A DNA stretch of 16,570 nucleotides, taken from Ettlia oleoabundans (Eukaryota > Chlorophyta > Chlorophyceae > Chlamydomonadales). The notes beneath the pieces are model-generated. The model searched no databases. It was not told the DNA's origin and saw only the letters and a list, made by a program, of their open reading frames with translations. Both the position numbers and the translations under genes were made by a program. How positions within the stretch are numbered: the first letter of the stretch is position 1; the number at the start of each line of letters is the position of its first letter. Of the stretch, positions 1 through 12,117 are shown in pieces. The stretch lies in assembly GCA_019693395.1 (NCBI GenBank), contig JAAMXP010002397.1, positions 1 through 16,570 of the forward strand, written 5' to 3'.

Positions 1-210
1 GGGGTGGGGGGCGGGTAAAGGGCGGGCAAGGGGGTGCAGCCAGTCAGGACAAGGGTATCTGGCAGGAGGGCAAGCACAGCCAACAATCGCAGCAGCAACT
101 GGCCACGACACAGGGCACGATAGATGCGGACAATGCACTTGAGTGTACACAAGCGCTACACCCCGCTACCAGCCAACCCCACTTCACCACCGCGCTGCCT
201 GGTGCCGCAC
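1..210 (-). other. Intron of NOT1 at the left edge
   Basis: This stretch follows the ninth NOT1 exon on the minus strand, whose donor GT is at 210-209. Read on the minus strand it becomes pyrimidine-rich and C-rich towards the window edge. I see no peptide here that continues the CAF1-binding region, so the next exon must lie outside the window. Confidence 0.7.
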
Positions 211-3200
211 CTGAAGCACAGGCCTGTTGTTGGCCAGAGTGAGCTTGCCCAGCCATGCACCCAGGTTTTTGAGCAGCGTGCGCTCGCTGGTGATGCTCCT
301 CAGCTTGCTGCTGCCCAGCATGACCTTGATGTAGTGCACGCTGGTGCTGATGATGTTGTCTCGCAGCATCCGCTCGCCCCAATGCTGGACCAGAAGCACG
401 TAGGTGGCGTGGAAGTTGGGCTCCTGCAGGGCGCAGTGGGGTGGGGCGGGGCAGGGCAGGCAGCGCTATGCCAGGAATCAGATCACAGTGCAGGGGGTCG
501 GTCGCAACCTAGGTGAAACTGAGCAGGCTGAACGAGGCAAAAATAAGGTTGATCTCTAGACCTGCCTCTCTTTTCTTCCCCCATGCTTCCAACCCACTCG
601 ATTACCTCGCCACCAGCCGGCTCACTCCACCCACCTGTGCTGCACGCTTGACCACCAGGTAGTTTGCAAACCAGGGCCAGTAGTCAGGCTGCACGTGCGC
701 CTTGAGCTCCTTCACCTTCTGCTCAATGTTGAGGCTGGTGATGTTGTTGATCACAAAGTGAACGCGGTCAATCACCTGCACGACGCATGACACAAGAGCA
801 GGCCGCAGATAGGGTGAGCAGGCTGCAAAAGCAAGGGCAAACCGCAAGTATACAAGAGAATTGCCTAGGTGCATACCAAGCATGGACGTGTGTCGTTGGT
901 GGTTTGCCGGCTTATCCACTCACCCACTTGCCACTCACCCACTCATCCCCCACCCCTCCACTTGCTCACCTTGTCCTCTGGCACCGGGAAGGACACGTTC
1001 TGTGCGCTGGCCTCCAGCGTCTCGGCGTTAATAGTGGAGAACAGAGTGTTGGGGTTGGAGGGAGTGGTGGGCATGGCGGTGGGGAACCCCGCTGCGTTGC
1101 CCTCCCGTGACTTGTGGGGGGTCAGCAAGGGGCCTTCAGCCGCCACCTCCGCAGCCTTGGCAGCTGCTGCAGACTCAGCAGCTGCAGTGGTGGCGGCAGC
1201 ATTGGCGGCAATCGTTGCCAGCGCAGCATCAACTGAGCGGTACAAATCAGGCTCCGCCTCCTTTAGCCCGGGTACCTGCATCAAGCAGGCAAGCAGCAAA
1301 GCAGTTCAAACTAGGCAGGCATGAGCACCAGCAACACAGGCGCAGTGAGAAGGAAGGCCAGGTGGCACTGCAGACGCAGCATGAGGGATGCACGGGGGCA
1401 GTGAGCGCCTGCCACCCTGCCCCGCCCTTCACTGGTTTTGTGCTGTTTTGCTAATCTTTACAAGCCGCCCATTCAGCCACCACATGCTGCTACCTGCCCC
1501 CAACGCCCCAGCATCCCTCCTCGTCCCTCTCTTTCTCCCCCACACCCCAATCAGCCCACCTGCGTAAGGTGTGTGCAGTATTGCGGCCACTGCGCCAAGT
1601 CGCCAGCAAACTGGCGCAGAGCGGTGACTCCAAACCTGAACATCTTGCCCCCCGCTCCGCTGCGCAGCGCCTCCAGCACGTAGCGCAGCGCTATGCCCAG
1701 GCTCACGCTTGACACAAGACCGTGGTGGATCAGCTGGCCAAAAAGCAGGGCTGCATGCAAGGGCAGCAAGGTAGAGGGTGGAAGTAAGTTAAGTAGGGTG
1801 CGCAGGGCACAAGGCAGCAGAGAAAGAGGTGCAAGCTTTCTGGTAACAACAGGCAGCAGGCCTGGGGTGCAAGTCCGGCGGCTGCTGGGGGGGCCCACTG
1901 CGCACTCATGCCCAGCCCTCAACGCCGCTGCTGGATCCATTTGGGGTTGTGCTGCGCAGCGGCTGCCTGGTACTTCTCGCTGCCGCCACTCACCCGTGGT
2001 GTGCAGCTCCTTGTCTGGGTACTTTGGGAAGAAGCGGTACTCGTCAAACAGGTTGTGCACCATGCAGGCAAACACCTCCTGCTCCCGCCCCAGCGTAGAG
2101 TTCTTGAAGCCCTTGAGCACGTCTACAAGACCCTCCACGCTCACATCGCCCGCATACACGCGATGGAAGTAGGAGTTGGCGTCCCCCTCTGCAAGTGGAT
2201 TGGGGGGTGGAGCCGGGGGAACTTGAGGGCTTGCAGGCGGGCATATGTGAGGAGAGCACGCATATGCAATCAGTAGTGTCCACCAACATGTGATGTTGAA
2301 AGTGGCGCTTGGGTGCATCAGCGTTCTATGGCTTCATGCAGGGTGGCCATGACAGCAAGGAGTGCTCTTCTGTGCCATGGACCCCACAACAGCACGCCGC
2401 CAAAGCTTGCTGACGTCACACAAGCGCGACCCGCACCTATGTCGGGTGCAAATGCCTCGAGTGAGGCGTTGTCCCCCACTACCGCGGCCAGGCTGGGGTG
2501 CTGCTGCACCGCCGCTGACTGCACCATTTTGAACTGCTGCAGGGTGTCACTGGGCAGCAGCCCCGCGTTGGCGGCCAGCACGCGCAGAAACACCTCCAGC
2601 GTGGGCTCAGCCAGGTTGATGCGCCCGCCGCCAGCAGCACCCAGCAGCGGCGCCGCCGTGGACGCCGTCTGCACGGTATCCACGATTAAAAGGTGAGCAC
2701 TAGGAGTGGGGCTGCTTAAGGAGCAAAAGCGGGATTACACGCAATGCTGCACTGCGCAACAAGCACATTGCCGGCGCCTGCTGGTTCCTTCCAGCCCTCA
2801 ACATTCCTTTGCGGCGCCACCACTAGTAGCGCCCCCACCACCCAACCTAACCCACCTGCAGTGCGGGCTGCTCTCCCCGCAGCTTTGCATCCAGGAAGGA
2901 CACTGCCGCCTGCATGAATGCCGACCCCTTGGCCGTGAACTGGTCGGCCAGCCACTTGTCGAGGTTGAGGTACTCCCGACGAGCAGCCAATGCCGCCAGC
3001 TCCAGGCAGAAAGGGGCGGGGGTGGCATCGAGAACCACCGCCAAACCCTTGAGGTCCTGCAACCGCACCCGTGACAGAAGTCAGACAGCGGCTGAGTTGC
3101 CCGACAGAGCAAGGTGGGGTGGCTGGCTGACTGCGCTACTGGTTCCGAGCGGACTCCTGCTACTTGCCAACCTTTCTGGCCCCTTCCTTGCCATGTGCTA

Positions 3201-4440
3201 CCCGATAGCTCAGTCAATGTGCTGGCCTGAACTGTCCTATGCTGTCCCGTCTGGCTGAAAACCCAACCACTCCAATTGTTGCAAACTCAAATCCCAGTCA
3301 TCCATTGAGCATCCCTCGCTCCATCACTCCCCACCCTTGCCCTAGCTATACAGCCTGCCCCACCTGGCACACATCCAGCACGCGTGCAATGTTTGACGCA
3401 TCCTTGTGGTGCAGCGCCACCATGGCACGCAGCAGGGCGTCGCGGTTCACCGGCCACAACCGCTGCAGCACCAAGGCGCTGTTGGGGTGGCTGGCCACGT
3501 AGGTCACAACCAGCGGGTCAAACACCTCCTGCGGCAACAGCCAGGGGACAGAGTAGCACAGCGTTTACAATGAGATAACAGCGGTGGAGGGTCGATGCAT
3601 GCATGCGCAGGCGTGCAAGGTGGATGAGCAGTTGAAAAGGCTGCTGTACAAGCAGGCGTGGGTCGCCCTGCTGCCATCCAAGTTGTGCCAGCTGCTCACC
3701 TGCTGCAGCATTCCCCAGCCTGCCTGCACCGTGGCCATACCCAGCACCAGCACCTCAGGGCACTGTTTCAGTGGCAGCTCCAGGATCTGGCGCACTGCCG
3801 CGCTGTGCCCGCTGTCCCCCAGGCGTGCCAGCGTGTCGAACAAGTCCAGGCAGCACCAAGCCTGGTTGGGGGTGCCGTAGGCAGATTTACCCGCGTGCAG
3901 CCCCTCAACAGGCTCTTGCCGGCGTGCCGCATGGGCCCAGCTGAACAGCTCAGGCGGCGCTGCAGTGGCTTGGCGTAGGAATGAGAGCTGCCCTGGCGCG
4001 TTTGTCCACAGACTGCCCACCAGTGCGGACAGGGGGAAGGGCTGGGAGCCTGTGGCGCGTGCCCAGGCTGCCATCAGCACCTTGAGCGCCCCGGCATCAG
4101 GCAGAGCAAAGCCATGCTGGTCCAGCAGCACGGCCACACGCTGCCAATCGAGGCGGGGGTTAGCAGCTTGCAGCCCCGCCACCAGCACCGCCACGTTCCA
4201 CGTGCTGGCGCCGTCGCCCAGCGGTGCGCTAGCCAGCCCGCCAGTCAGGCCTGCCATATCTCCACTCAGCTTGCCTTCACTGGTGCGTGCCACCATGCCA
4301 AGCACCCCTGCCACCGCCTGCTCTCCAGGGCTGCCAAAGGGCCGCAGCACAGCGGCTAGCACCGCCTCCGTGGCCGTGCAGCGAGGCCCTGCATCCTCCA
4401 GCGCAGCGGGCAGCGAGCCTTCGCCCGTTGTGTCTGCCAT
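211..4440 (-). CDS. NOT1: CCR4-NOT transcription complex subunit 1 (NOT1/CNOT1), 3' part outside window
   Basis: NOT1 is the scaffold of the CCR4-NOT complex, which deadenylates mRNA and represses translation. Exons in order of transcription are 4440-3700, 3528-3364, 3056-2856, 2668-2437, 2188-1994, 1750-1560, 1275-970, 775-635 and 423-211. All borders are GT-AG and together they give 795 codons in one frame. Recognised blocks are: VLGMVARTSEGKL near residue 50; a HEAT block in exons 1-3 with LDLFDTLARLG, SHPNSALVLQRLW and REYLNLDKWLADQ; the region called TTP-binding in animals in exons 5-6 with DANSYFHRVY, EYRFFPKYPDKELH and LGIALRYVLEALR; and the start of the MIF4G domain that docks CAF1 in exons 7-9 with FVINNITSLNIEQKVKELK and LLKNLGAWLGKLTLANN. 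An alanine-rich linker in exon 7 replaces the Q/T-rich linker of animal proteins. The CAF40-binding and C-terminal NOT1 domains lie off the window. The first ATG (4440) has an in-frame TAG at 4473-4471, so roughly 200 N-terminal residues of the family are absent or encoded elsewhere. The family assignment is firm; the start is not. Confidence 0.93.
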
Positions 4441-5634
4441 ATGGGCCTGCACTGCCGGCGCAGCACCTATCTAACGTTGCCCCGCCCCTGCCTCCGGCCC
4501 GCCTGTGTGGCGCCGTGAGGGGGGAGGGAGCACTATTTGAGCACTGTTGGCACCGCCGCCGCCTCCACCGCCTCCTCCTGCACTGGACAACAAGTGCGCT
4601 GGTTTCTCTAGTTGGGCTGCTGTCCAAGTGCAAGGGCAGCAAACGAGCAGACCTGCCGAAACCCGCCACCGGCCCACCTGTTGGGCGAGTGGCTGTCTGA
4701 ATGTCAGGGTATAGTTGACATGCGCGAGAAATTGCGTGGCGGTGGCCTGCAGGCGCACCCGGGGGGCGATCAGCTTTGTTGGTGTCGCAGGTGGTAACAA
4801 GGCAGCCCGTGGGCGTTGGATCGGGACCTTCGAATGATTACAGAGCGTCAGAGGCAAATATATTGCCGGCTAGCGATGCGCCCGTTTGCGTCCTGTCCGC
4901 ACCTCTTGTTGAGCACGCAGATAGGGTCGATACTGTGCAGATGCTCGTTTCAAAGACAGAACAATACGTTCAAGCTGCCAATGAGGCCGCCACGCAAGAC
5001 CAAGGGACTCCAGAAGAAAACACATGGAGCCTAACTCTGCTGCGGGTCCCTGTCCGCGTTTGTTCAATCCCTTCCAAACCGTGGAAGGCTGCTGTGATAC
5101 TCGTCAGCTCGGCTGTGGACGGGAGGCGGCGGCATCAGTGACGGCCGGGCCGATCATAAACTATGGTGCGCCCAAGCTGCCCCCCGCCCCTCTTTCAATG
5201 TGCAGACCCCGTCAGAGGAGATGCCAACTTGCGGGCAAAGCCTAGCACGTCCGCTGTTCGCCGCTGGGATCATGCAGACAGCTTGAAGTGGGGGCAGTCC
5301 TTGGCACGCCATTAGGCGCAGCCGCCAAGCAGTCATATGTGCTGAAAGTGTTGGTGAAAGCTTGGCGCGGCTGGCGAAACTAGACTGGCTGCCTGCATTC
5401 AGCTGGCGGCGCTAGCTGCACCCAGCCTGGTACCCAACGCCTGACGTCACTTGCCCTTACACGCTGCACTGTCTGCAGGCGCTGCCCGGACAGCAAACAC
5501 CAGATGGTGGGTTCATTATAGATGTCAAGTTAGTATATATGTGAACTATTTCTTTGTGCAAAACAGCATGCACTGTGAGCAACTGGTTATGAAGCTCAAT
5601 TCCCCTAACCAGGCTTCTGCGCTTCCCTTCCCTC
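4441..5634. promoter_or_regulatory. Shared divergent promoter region between NOT1 and Ran
   Basis: About 1.2 kb separates the first NOT1 codon (minus) from the proposed Ran start (plus). It must hold both 5' UTRs and promoters. The part next to NOT1 (4440-4800) is GC-rich with GCC/CCG runs; the part from about 4800 to 5600 is richer in A and T. Several short open frames occur on both strands (for example plus 4776-5141), but none resembles a known protein and I do not call them genes. No HEAT-like segment that could complete the NOT1 N-terminus is visible on the minus strand. Confidence 0.6.
5534..5540 (+). promoter_or_regulatory. Possible TATA box of the Ran gene
   Basis: The heptamer TATATAT lies about 95 nt before the proposed Ran ATG, in an AT-richer stretch of the divergent spacer. 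The distance would leave a short 5' UTR. This is a motif match only. If Ran has an additional upstream exon, this site would lie inside an intron and mean nothing. Confidence 0.25.
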
Positions 5635-7450
<1,816 letters not shown>

Positions 7451-7875
7451 CGTTGTGGGCTTCCCTTGTCTGCCGTGGTCTGCCACCCGTAATGTCTGCC
7501 AGCCAGCAGCTCACCCAGCACGTCGATCTCAGGGCAGCTGCGCAGCATGGCTGCGCGCCTGCTCATGCGACCGCTGAGGCCCCAGCTTTGTTTCAAGCTT
7601 GTTTTTGCCAGCTCTTGCGTCCCCCTCTGCCCTTCCGTCCCGACGCCCCTGGCGCGGACGCCATACGATGCGGCGCCAGGCCGGCACGATTGCCATACAT
7701 TACACTGCAACTAAGACAAATGCTTTGCTTGTGAACAGCACACCCGAGCTTTCAGTTGCCAATTTCAGGCCATGCAACCCTGCTTCACAGTTACCCCGGT
7801 TAAGGTCTTGGTGACATACAGGCTTGCATCATCCAGGCTGTACAACGTTAGTGCTACACTCATTCTGGTCATGCT
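7451..7875. other. Convergent 3' region between Ran and the methyltransferase
   Basis: About 425 nt lie between two stop codons that face each other: the Ran TGA at 7448-7450 and the methyltransferase TAA at 7878-7876. It should hold both 3' UTRs, possibly overlapping. I see no exact TGTAA (the usual green-algal poly(A) signal) on the plus strand after Ran; a variant CGTAA occurs near 7486-7490. No further gene is apparent. Confidence 0.6.
7700..7704 (-). terminator. Candidate poly(A) signal TGTAA of the methyltransferase gene
   Basis: TGTAA is the common chlorophyte polyadenylation signal. Here it is read on the minus strand, about 170 nt after the methyltransferase stop codon. A five-base match is weak evidence by itself, but the position is plausible. 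Confidence 0.3.
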
Positions 7876-9096
7876 TTAGTCAGCTTGGAGCCGGTGTGCC
7901 ACAACCGCATAAAAGGGGTCTGTTCTGCCATCTGACAACAGCCGCTGCGCCCACAGCTGCACCTGCTGCAGAGGCCCGCCTGCTGCTCCCGCAGCTGGCA
8001 GCTCCACTTGTTTCACAACCTGTGGGTCGCCGAAGCCTCCTGCCGCTGCGATATAAGACTTGACCAGCAGGCACCGCCCGTAGTCAGTGCTATCACGCCA
8101 CGCTGCAATCGCCTGCAGGGCAGCAGCAGGGGCGGCTGTGTCTGAAATGTGGTAACGTTGCTGCTCTTGGATTGTGCCAAGAACTACACTGCTTTCACTG
8201 CACATGTACAGGACAATTTAGGCGGCATCAGAGTAATGGCAAACGCTAGGGGCAACCACCTGTTTATACCGCCGCCAACGCTTGCCTTGTGATAGAACAT
8301 GCGGTTGCTGAATGCGATGATGACCACGCCCCCAGGCTTCAAGATGCGCCGTATCTCTGCGAAAACGGCCTCTGGCTGTTCCAAATACTGCACCCCGGCC
8401 ACGCACAGCACGGCATCGAAAGAAGCGTCGCCAAAGGCCCAGGCGGCAGGCTGGCGGTTGAGGTCCCGCACTATGAACTCGGTAAGCTGTGGGTTCTTGG
8501 CCAGCTCCGCAGCGTTCATGCCGTGGCCCACAACGCGGCTGTAGCTGCTCTCTGGTGGCAAGTGGCTGACCCAAGAGGAGCAGAGGTCCAGTACCGCTGC
8601 ACCCTCCGGAATGAGCTGGCGGTACAGCTCAGTCAGCTGCCTCCTGAAATTCGCATCTAGGTGGTGTACCAGCCGTGGTGCGCTGTAAAACTGGCGGTCG
8701 TCGCCACCATCCAGCTTCTGCCGCTGCCGGCTGTCTAGCACAGGGCGTGGCGGCGGGGGGGGAGTAGCGGTTGGCACATCGCCTTGGCTGCTGCTGCCTG
8801 CCGCGCGAACCCCAGGTGATGAGGGTTGCCACACTGCAGACGTTGCAGTGAGAAACTTGCACTGTCAGCCAAAATGGCAAAAGCCGTCGTGCTCCACCCA
8901 AGAGGCAGGCAGCCAGCTGCGCAGAAGTCAGGGCGCAGCCTACTTGGCAGGTAGGCGGTGTGAAAGGGGCCACCCCACCACAGCGAAGCCACATGTGCAC
9001 ACCTGAACGGCCTGTACACGGGCTTCTATAACTGGTAAACTTCTGCGCCGGCGTGCAAGTCACGCTGCTACTGAGAGCTGTGTTGGGCTTGGCCAT
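7876..9096 (-). CDS. Class I SAM-dependent methyltransferase of a plant/algal type, probably plastid-targeted
   Basis: Exons 9096-9003, 8833-8286 and 8112-7876 give 292 residues. The first 50 or so residues are rich in Ser, Thr, Ala and basic residues and poor in acids, like a chloroplast transit peptide, followed by a proline run at 56-60. The catalytic domain then shows FYSAPRLVHHLD (80-91), motif I AVLDLCSSWVSHLP (111-124), VVGHGMNAAELAKNP (132-146), FDAVLCVAGVQYLEQPE (170-186), the post-motif helix RILKPGGVVIIAFSNRMFY (194-212), and DPFYAVVAHR near the end. The same order of blocks occurs in an uncharacterised family of plant and algal Methyltransf_11 proteins. Its substrate is not known to me. 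Motif I lacks the glycines of a typical DxGxG loop. The second intron has a GC donor, supported because joining there gives MFYHK-AIAAWRD as in the family. The ATG has a good context (GAAATGG). The methyltransferase fold is clear; targeting is inferred. Confidence 0.88.
8113..8285 (-). other. GC-AG intron in the methyltransferase gene
   Basis: On the minus strand the donor reads AAG|GCAAGC and the acceptor CTGCAG|GCG. The intron is 173 nt. The rest of the donor matches the consensus for GC-AG introns, where other positions pair strongly with U1 snRNA. The splice joins Lys 214 to Ala-Ile in a conserved block, and no GT donor nearby gives as good a protein. Confidence 0.75.
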
Positions 9097-10361
9097 TTCC
9101 TCGACGCCCGATCCAACAGCTGACTACGGGAACGGCAACGCGTCCCTGTGGCGAAACCCAGCCGGGTGAAGCCATTTGTGCATTGCCACGAGGTGGCATG
9201 CTGTGCTGTGCCCCGATGCAGGCGCCGGCGCCCCAGCAGCTCTGCGAGCCTCAGGTTGGGCTGCGCCGGCTGTGTTATTTGTTCAACCACTTTTTACCAG
9301 ATGGATAAATGTTTTTACGGCCTTTTATGTATACTGCAGGTATGCCCAGCAGACGCAGCGTACCTTAGCAATGGAGCAGTGACGCGTCAGATAAAAGTGA
9401 GTGTTGTGCTTCTACCTAGAAGTATGGAAAGAGTTTGCTGTACATGGCAGAAAATGACAGAAAGCCCAGACAGCGTGGCATTTGTGCGTATCAATCTCAA
9501 CATCAGTGAAAGGTGGCTGGCTTCCCACACAGCTAACGCCCGCAGGAGTCACATCAGGTATAAAGCGAACCCCTGACTGCTAGGTCAGGCGTGTCCAGCC
9601 TGCCCACCTGCCCACACCTAATCACCAGCGCCTCGCATACTCGCAAGTGCTGGCCCTCTTGCCAGTCAGCATACGAGCAGCAGCAGCACCACTGCTCGGC
9701 ATACCAAGCCCATCCAGCTGCCTGCAAAGGTGGTTCAGTTGGCTTCTTCCACAGTCGCGGGTCAATGTCAACTAAGGAAGTATTTTGCCCGTTAAGGCTT
9801 TGCAGCATCAGCCAACAATGCCACAGCTCTTGCAAGTACTGACGTGGTAACGCGTGTCATGTCCCTCCCTGCTGGACTAATTTCTTTCTCTTGGTCGATC
9901 GGGGTTAGAGTTGACATCACATGCGCATAACAATACTTCCATCACGTTTACCTGCTGGCCATCGGTTGTGCCGACTCATTGCTTCCGCTGCGTTGCGGTG
10001 ATGTTCCAACAATTACGACGATCCAACATCCGTCGGCTGTGGAATATATCTTGGTGTGTTTTCTTCTGACCGGCGGGCAGTCTTTGCCACCACTGCGATT
10101 GGCACCCACAGAACCGTCTGCTGAGCCTGACTCGCAGGATCTCAGGTACCGTGGAGGCTGCTGCAACTGCTGGCCAACATGGAGCAATATCTTGCAGCGT
10201 TAAGGCAGTAGAGTGCTTGCCCTCGGTGGCAGCTTGGCCAGCGCCGGCGGCGTGGCAGGTGCAGCAAACAGCCCTTTATTCCAAGAGCCACAGTGAGTGA
10301 TCTGGCTGGTGAAATTTGGTTGTTCTTTCAGCTGACAGGTGTTCCATGATAGCTGGGCTTT
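9097..10361. promoter_or_regulatory. Divergent spacer between the methyltransferase and the ribosome recycling factor
   Basis: This 1.27-kb spacer separates two start codons facing outward and should contain both promoters and 5' UTRs. It is visibly richer in A and T than the genes, notably 9270-9560 and 9880-10060. TATA-like AATATAT lies near 10043-10049, about 310 nt before the recycling factor start. Open frames exist on plus 9148-9576 and minus 9554-9835, but both have odd composition (many Trp, Cys and His) and no family I recognise. No tRNA or repeat structure was seen. Confidence 0.5.
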
Positions 10362-11947
10362 ATGCGATCACGTCCAGCATTGCACCATGCGTGCCAGTTT
10401 CTTGCCTCAGCTTTACCCCTGATCAACGTCAAGGATGCAGAGGGGAAGAAGGGCGCATCTGGAGCGGCAGCAGCCAGTGCTGGTGCAGCAGCAACAGAGT
10501 TCAACATGGCAGAAACCAAGGGGTGCGGAACTCTGGGGGTGCCTGTTGTGTTTTGCCAGCAAGGACTGTTACTGACACGGGGCAAATCGCAATCCCAAGG
10601 TCAGGAAGAGTTACGGCAAGGATAGCAGCACTGCACAGCACTCGCTGCACTTATTGCGCCCCTGCAGCCTGATGGAGCGTGCGCTGTTGCACCTGCAAGG
10701 CGAATTGGCCAACATACGCACGGGGCGGGCCACCCCCGGTATGCTGGATCATCTCAAGGTGCGTGGGTGTGTGGGTAATGGCTGTCATCATTCACAAAGG
10801 TTACAGAGTCACGTTAGGGATACATCAACATGACAGCCGAGGTATGCAGGGTCGGATATGGTCCTCTGTTGCTGTTGCACATGCCCTTGCGGGGGTGGCC
10901 TGTGACTGGTTGGTATGCCGACCATGGCCTGCCTCACATCTTCCTTCCATCTCTGGGTGTGTGCAAGCGCTGCTGAGCACTCTTGTATGCATACACCCTG
11001 GCGCTGCCCCTGCCACCCACAGGTTGATGTGTACGGCGACCGGCTGCCACTCAAGGCCTGCGCCTCTGTGTCTGTGCGTGACCCCCACCTGCTGGTGGTC
11101 ACTGTGTTTGATGCTGACGTGAGTTCGGGATGGGGAAGGATGAGCCATGGAGCTAGCAGGGGCATGGCTTGTGTGTGGCGCGATATGTGGTCCAGAGAAG
11201 CTGTGGTATGCCGGAGCGGGTTCACTCCCAAGCGGAACGGTTCAATCTACCGCCCTGCTCCTTCATCTCGGTCCGCAACTCCCTTCCCCGGTCTCACCAT
11301 CCTCCATGCACTCCATTCCTCTGCTGCATTCCCTGCGTGCGCCGCAGGCTGTGCCCAATGTAGTGAAGGCGGTGTGTGAGTCGCCGCTGCAGCTGAGTTC
11401 ACGGGCTGAGGGGCAGGAAGTGTTGGTGCCAATACCCAGGTGCCCGCCAGCAGCACGGGACGGCGGGGGGCAAGGGGTGGGGGCGCCGGGTGCTGGGTGG
11501 GTCTGGACTGCAGGCCTCCTCAAGGTGGAGAGGCGGGGCTCTGATGGGCCTGCCAATGTACCGTCAAACTCCCTCATGTTTGTGTGTTTGCAGGCTAACT
11601 TGGTGCGAGTCCCTCACCCTTCCTTGCCCCACCTTGATGCCCCACCACACTTGCCCCGCCCTTACCCCAGAACTCACCCTCCACTCTGCCCCCCCCCCCC
11701 TTGTTACAGGCCCAGCATAGAGTGGGTTGAGGCGATGATGAAGGTGTGCCGGGCTGAGGGCGAGGTGGCCAAGGTGTCTGTGCGCCAGGCGCGCAAGCTG
11801 GCCATGGACAGCGCCAAGCGGCTGCCCAGCGAGGACGAGCGCAAGCGTGTGGAGCGGGAGGTGCAGAAGCTGACGGACGACTATGTGAAGCAAGTGGAGG
11901 CCCTGGTGCAGCACAAGGAGGGCAGCATCAGGACCCACGACTCCTGA
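10362..11947 (+). CDS. RRF: Ribosome recycling factor, organellar, probably mitochondrial
   Basis: Ribosome recycling factor splits the post-termination ribosome together with EF-G. Exons 10362-10522, 10668-10758, 11023-11118, 11348-11439 and 11710-11947 join at GT-AG borders into 225 residues: about 185 of RRF plus a leader. The leader (1-48) begins with an Arg- and His-bearing stretch (MRSRPALHHA) that could form a mitochondrial presequence, then a Lys/Gly/Ala-rich linker. The first RRF helix carries GELANIRTGRATPGMLDHL (65-83) with the family's RTGR at 71-74, which in plants resembles the mitochondrial more than the plastid protein. Then come VDVYGDRLPLKACASVSV, VLVPIPRPS, VRQARKLAMDSAKR and a final long helix ending in VEALVQHKEGSI, completing the three-helix bundle. 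The exon 1 to 2 junction (phase 2, donor GG|GTGCGG) was chosen because it alone avoids the TGA and continues as LMERALLHLQ. The start is less sure than the rest. The compartment is inferred. Confidence 0.9.
11689..11700 (+). repeat. Poly(C) run of 12 in the polypyrimidine tract of RRF intron 4
   Basis: Twelve C residues stand just before TTGTTACAG, the 3' splice site at 11709/11710. The run is part of the acceptor's pyrimidine tract. Homopolymers of this length are prone to slippage in cells and to sequencing errors. Confidence 0.9.
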
Positions 11948-12117
11948 GGCACACACCGCAGGAGGGGAGGCGGGTGCCCCCAACACACGCCACAGGCAGG
12001 GCATGTGATGTTCTGTATCAACACTCTTCTCCACGGTTGACTAAGTGCCTTACTTACTTGTGAACAGCCTGCAATCTGAGCACTTGCTGAGAGCTCAACT
12101 GGTGGGTGTCCAGGTTC

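Noticed and set aside
943..1324. Overlapping plus and minus frames around 869-1324
   Set aside because: Only the minus frame continues the NOT1 protein with proper splice sites. The plus frame is a by-product of the alanine-rich codons.
1551..2318. Single 255-codon minus-strand exon of NOT1
   Set aside because: The middle part (1751-1993) shows no family resemblance and has good GT-AG borders. The flanks match NOT1 without a gap when it is spliced out (HTT-G|CC-LLFGQ), so it is treated as an intron.
9060..9290. Minus-strand frame upstream of the methyltransferase as an extra N-terminal exon
   Set aside because: It is in another frame from the ATG at 9096 and has no family likeness. The ATG has a good context and gives a plausible transit peptide.
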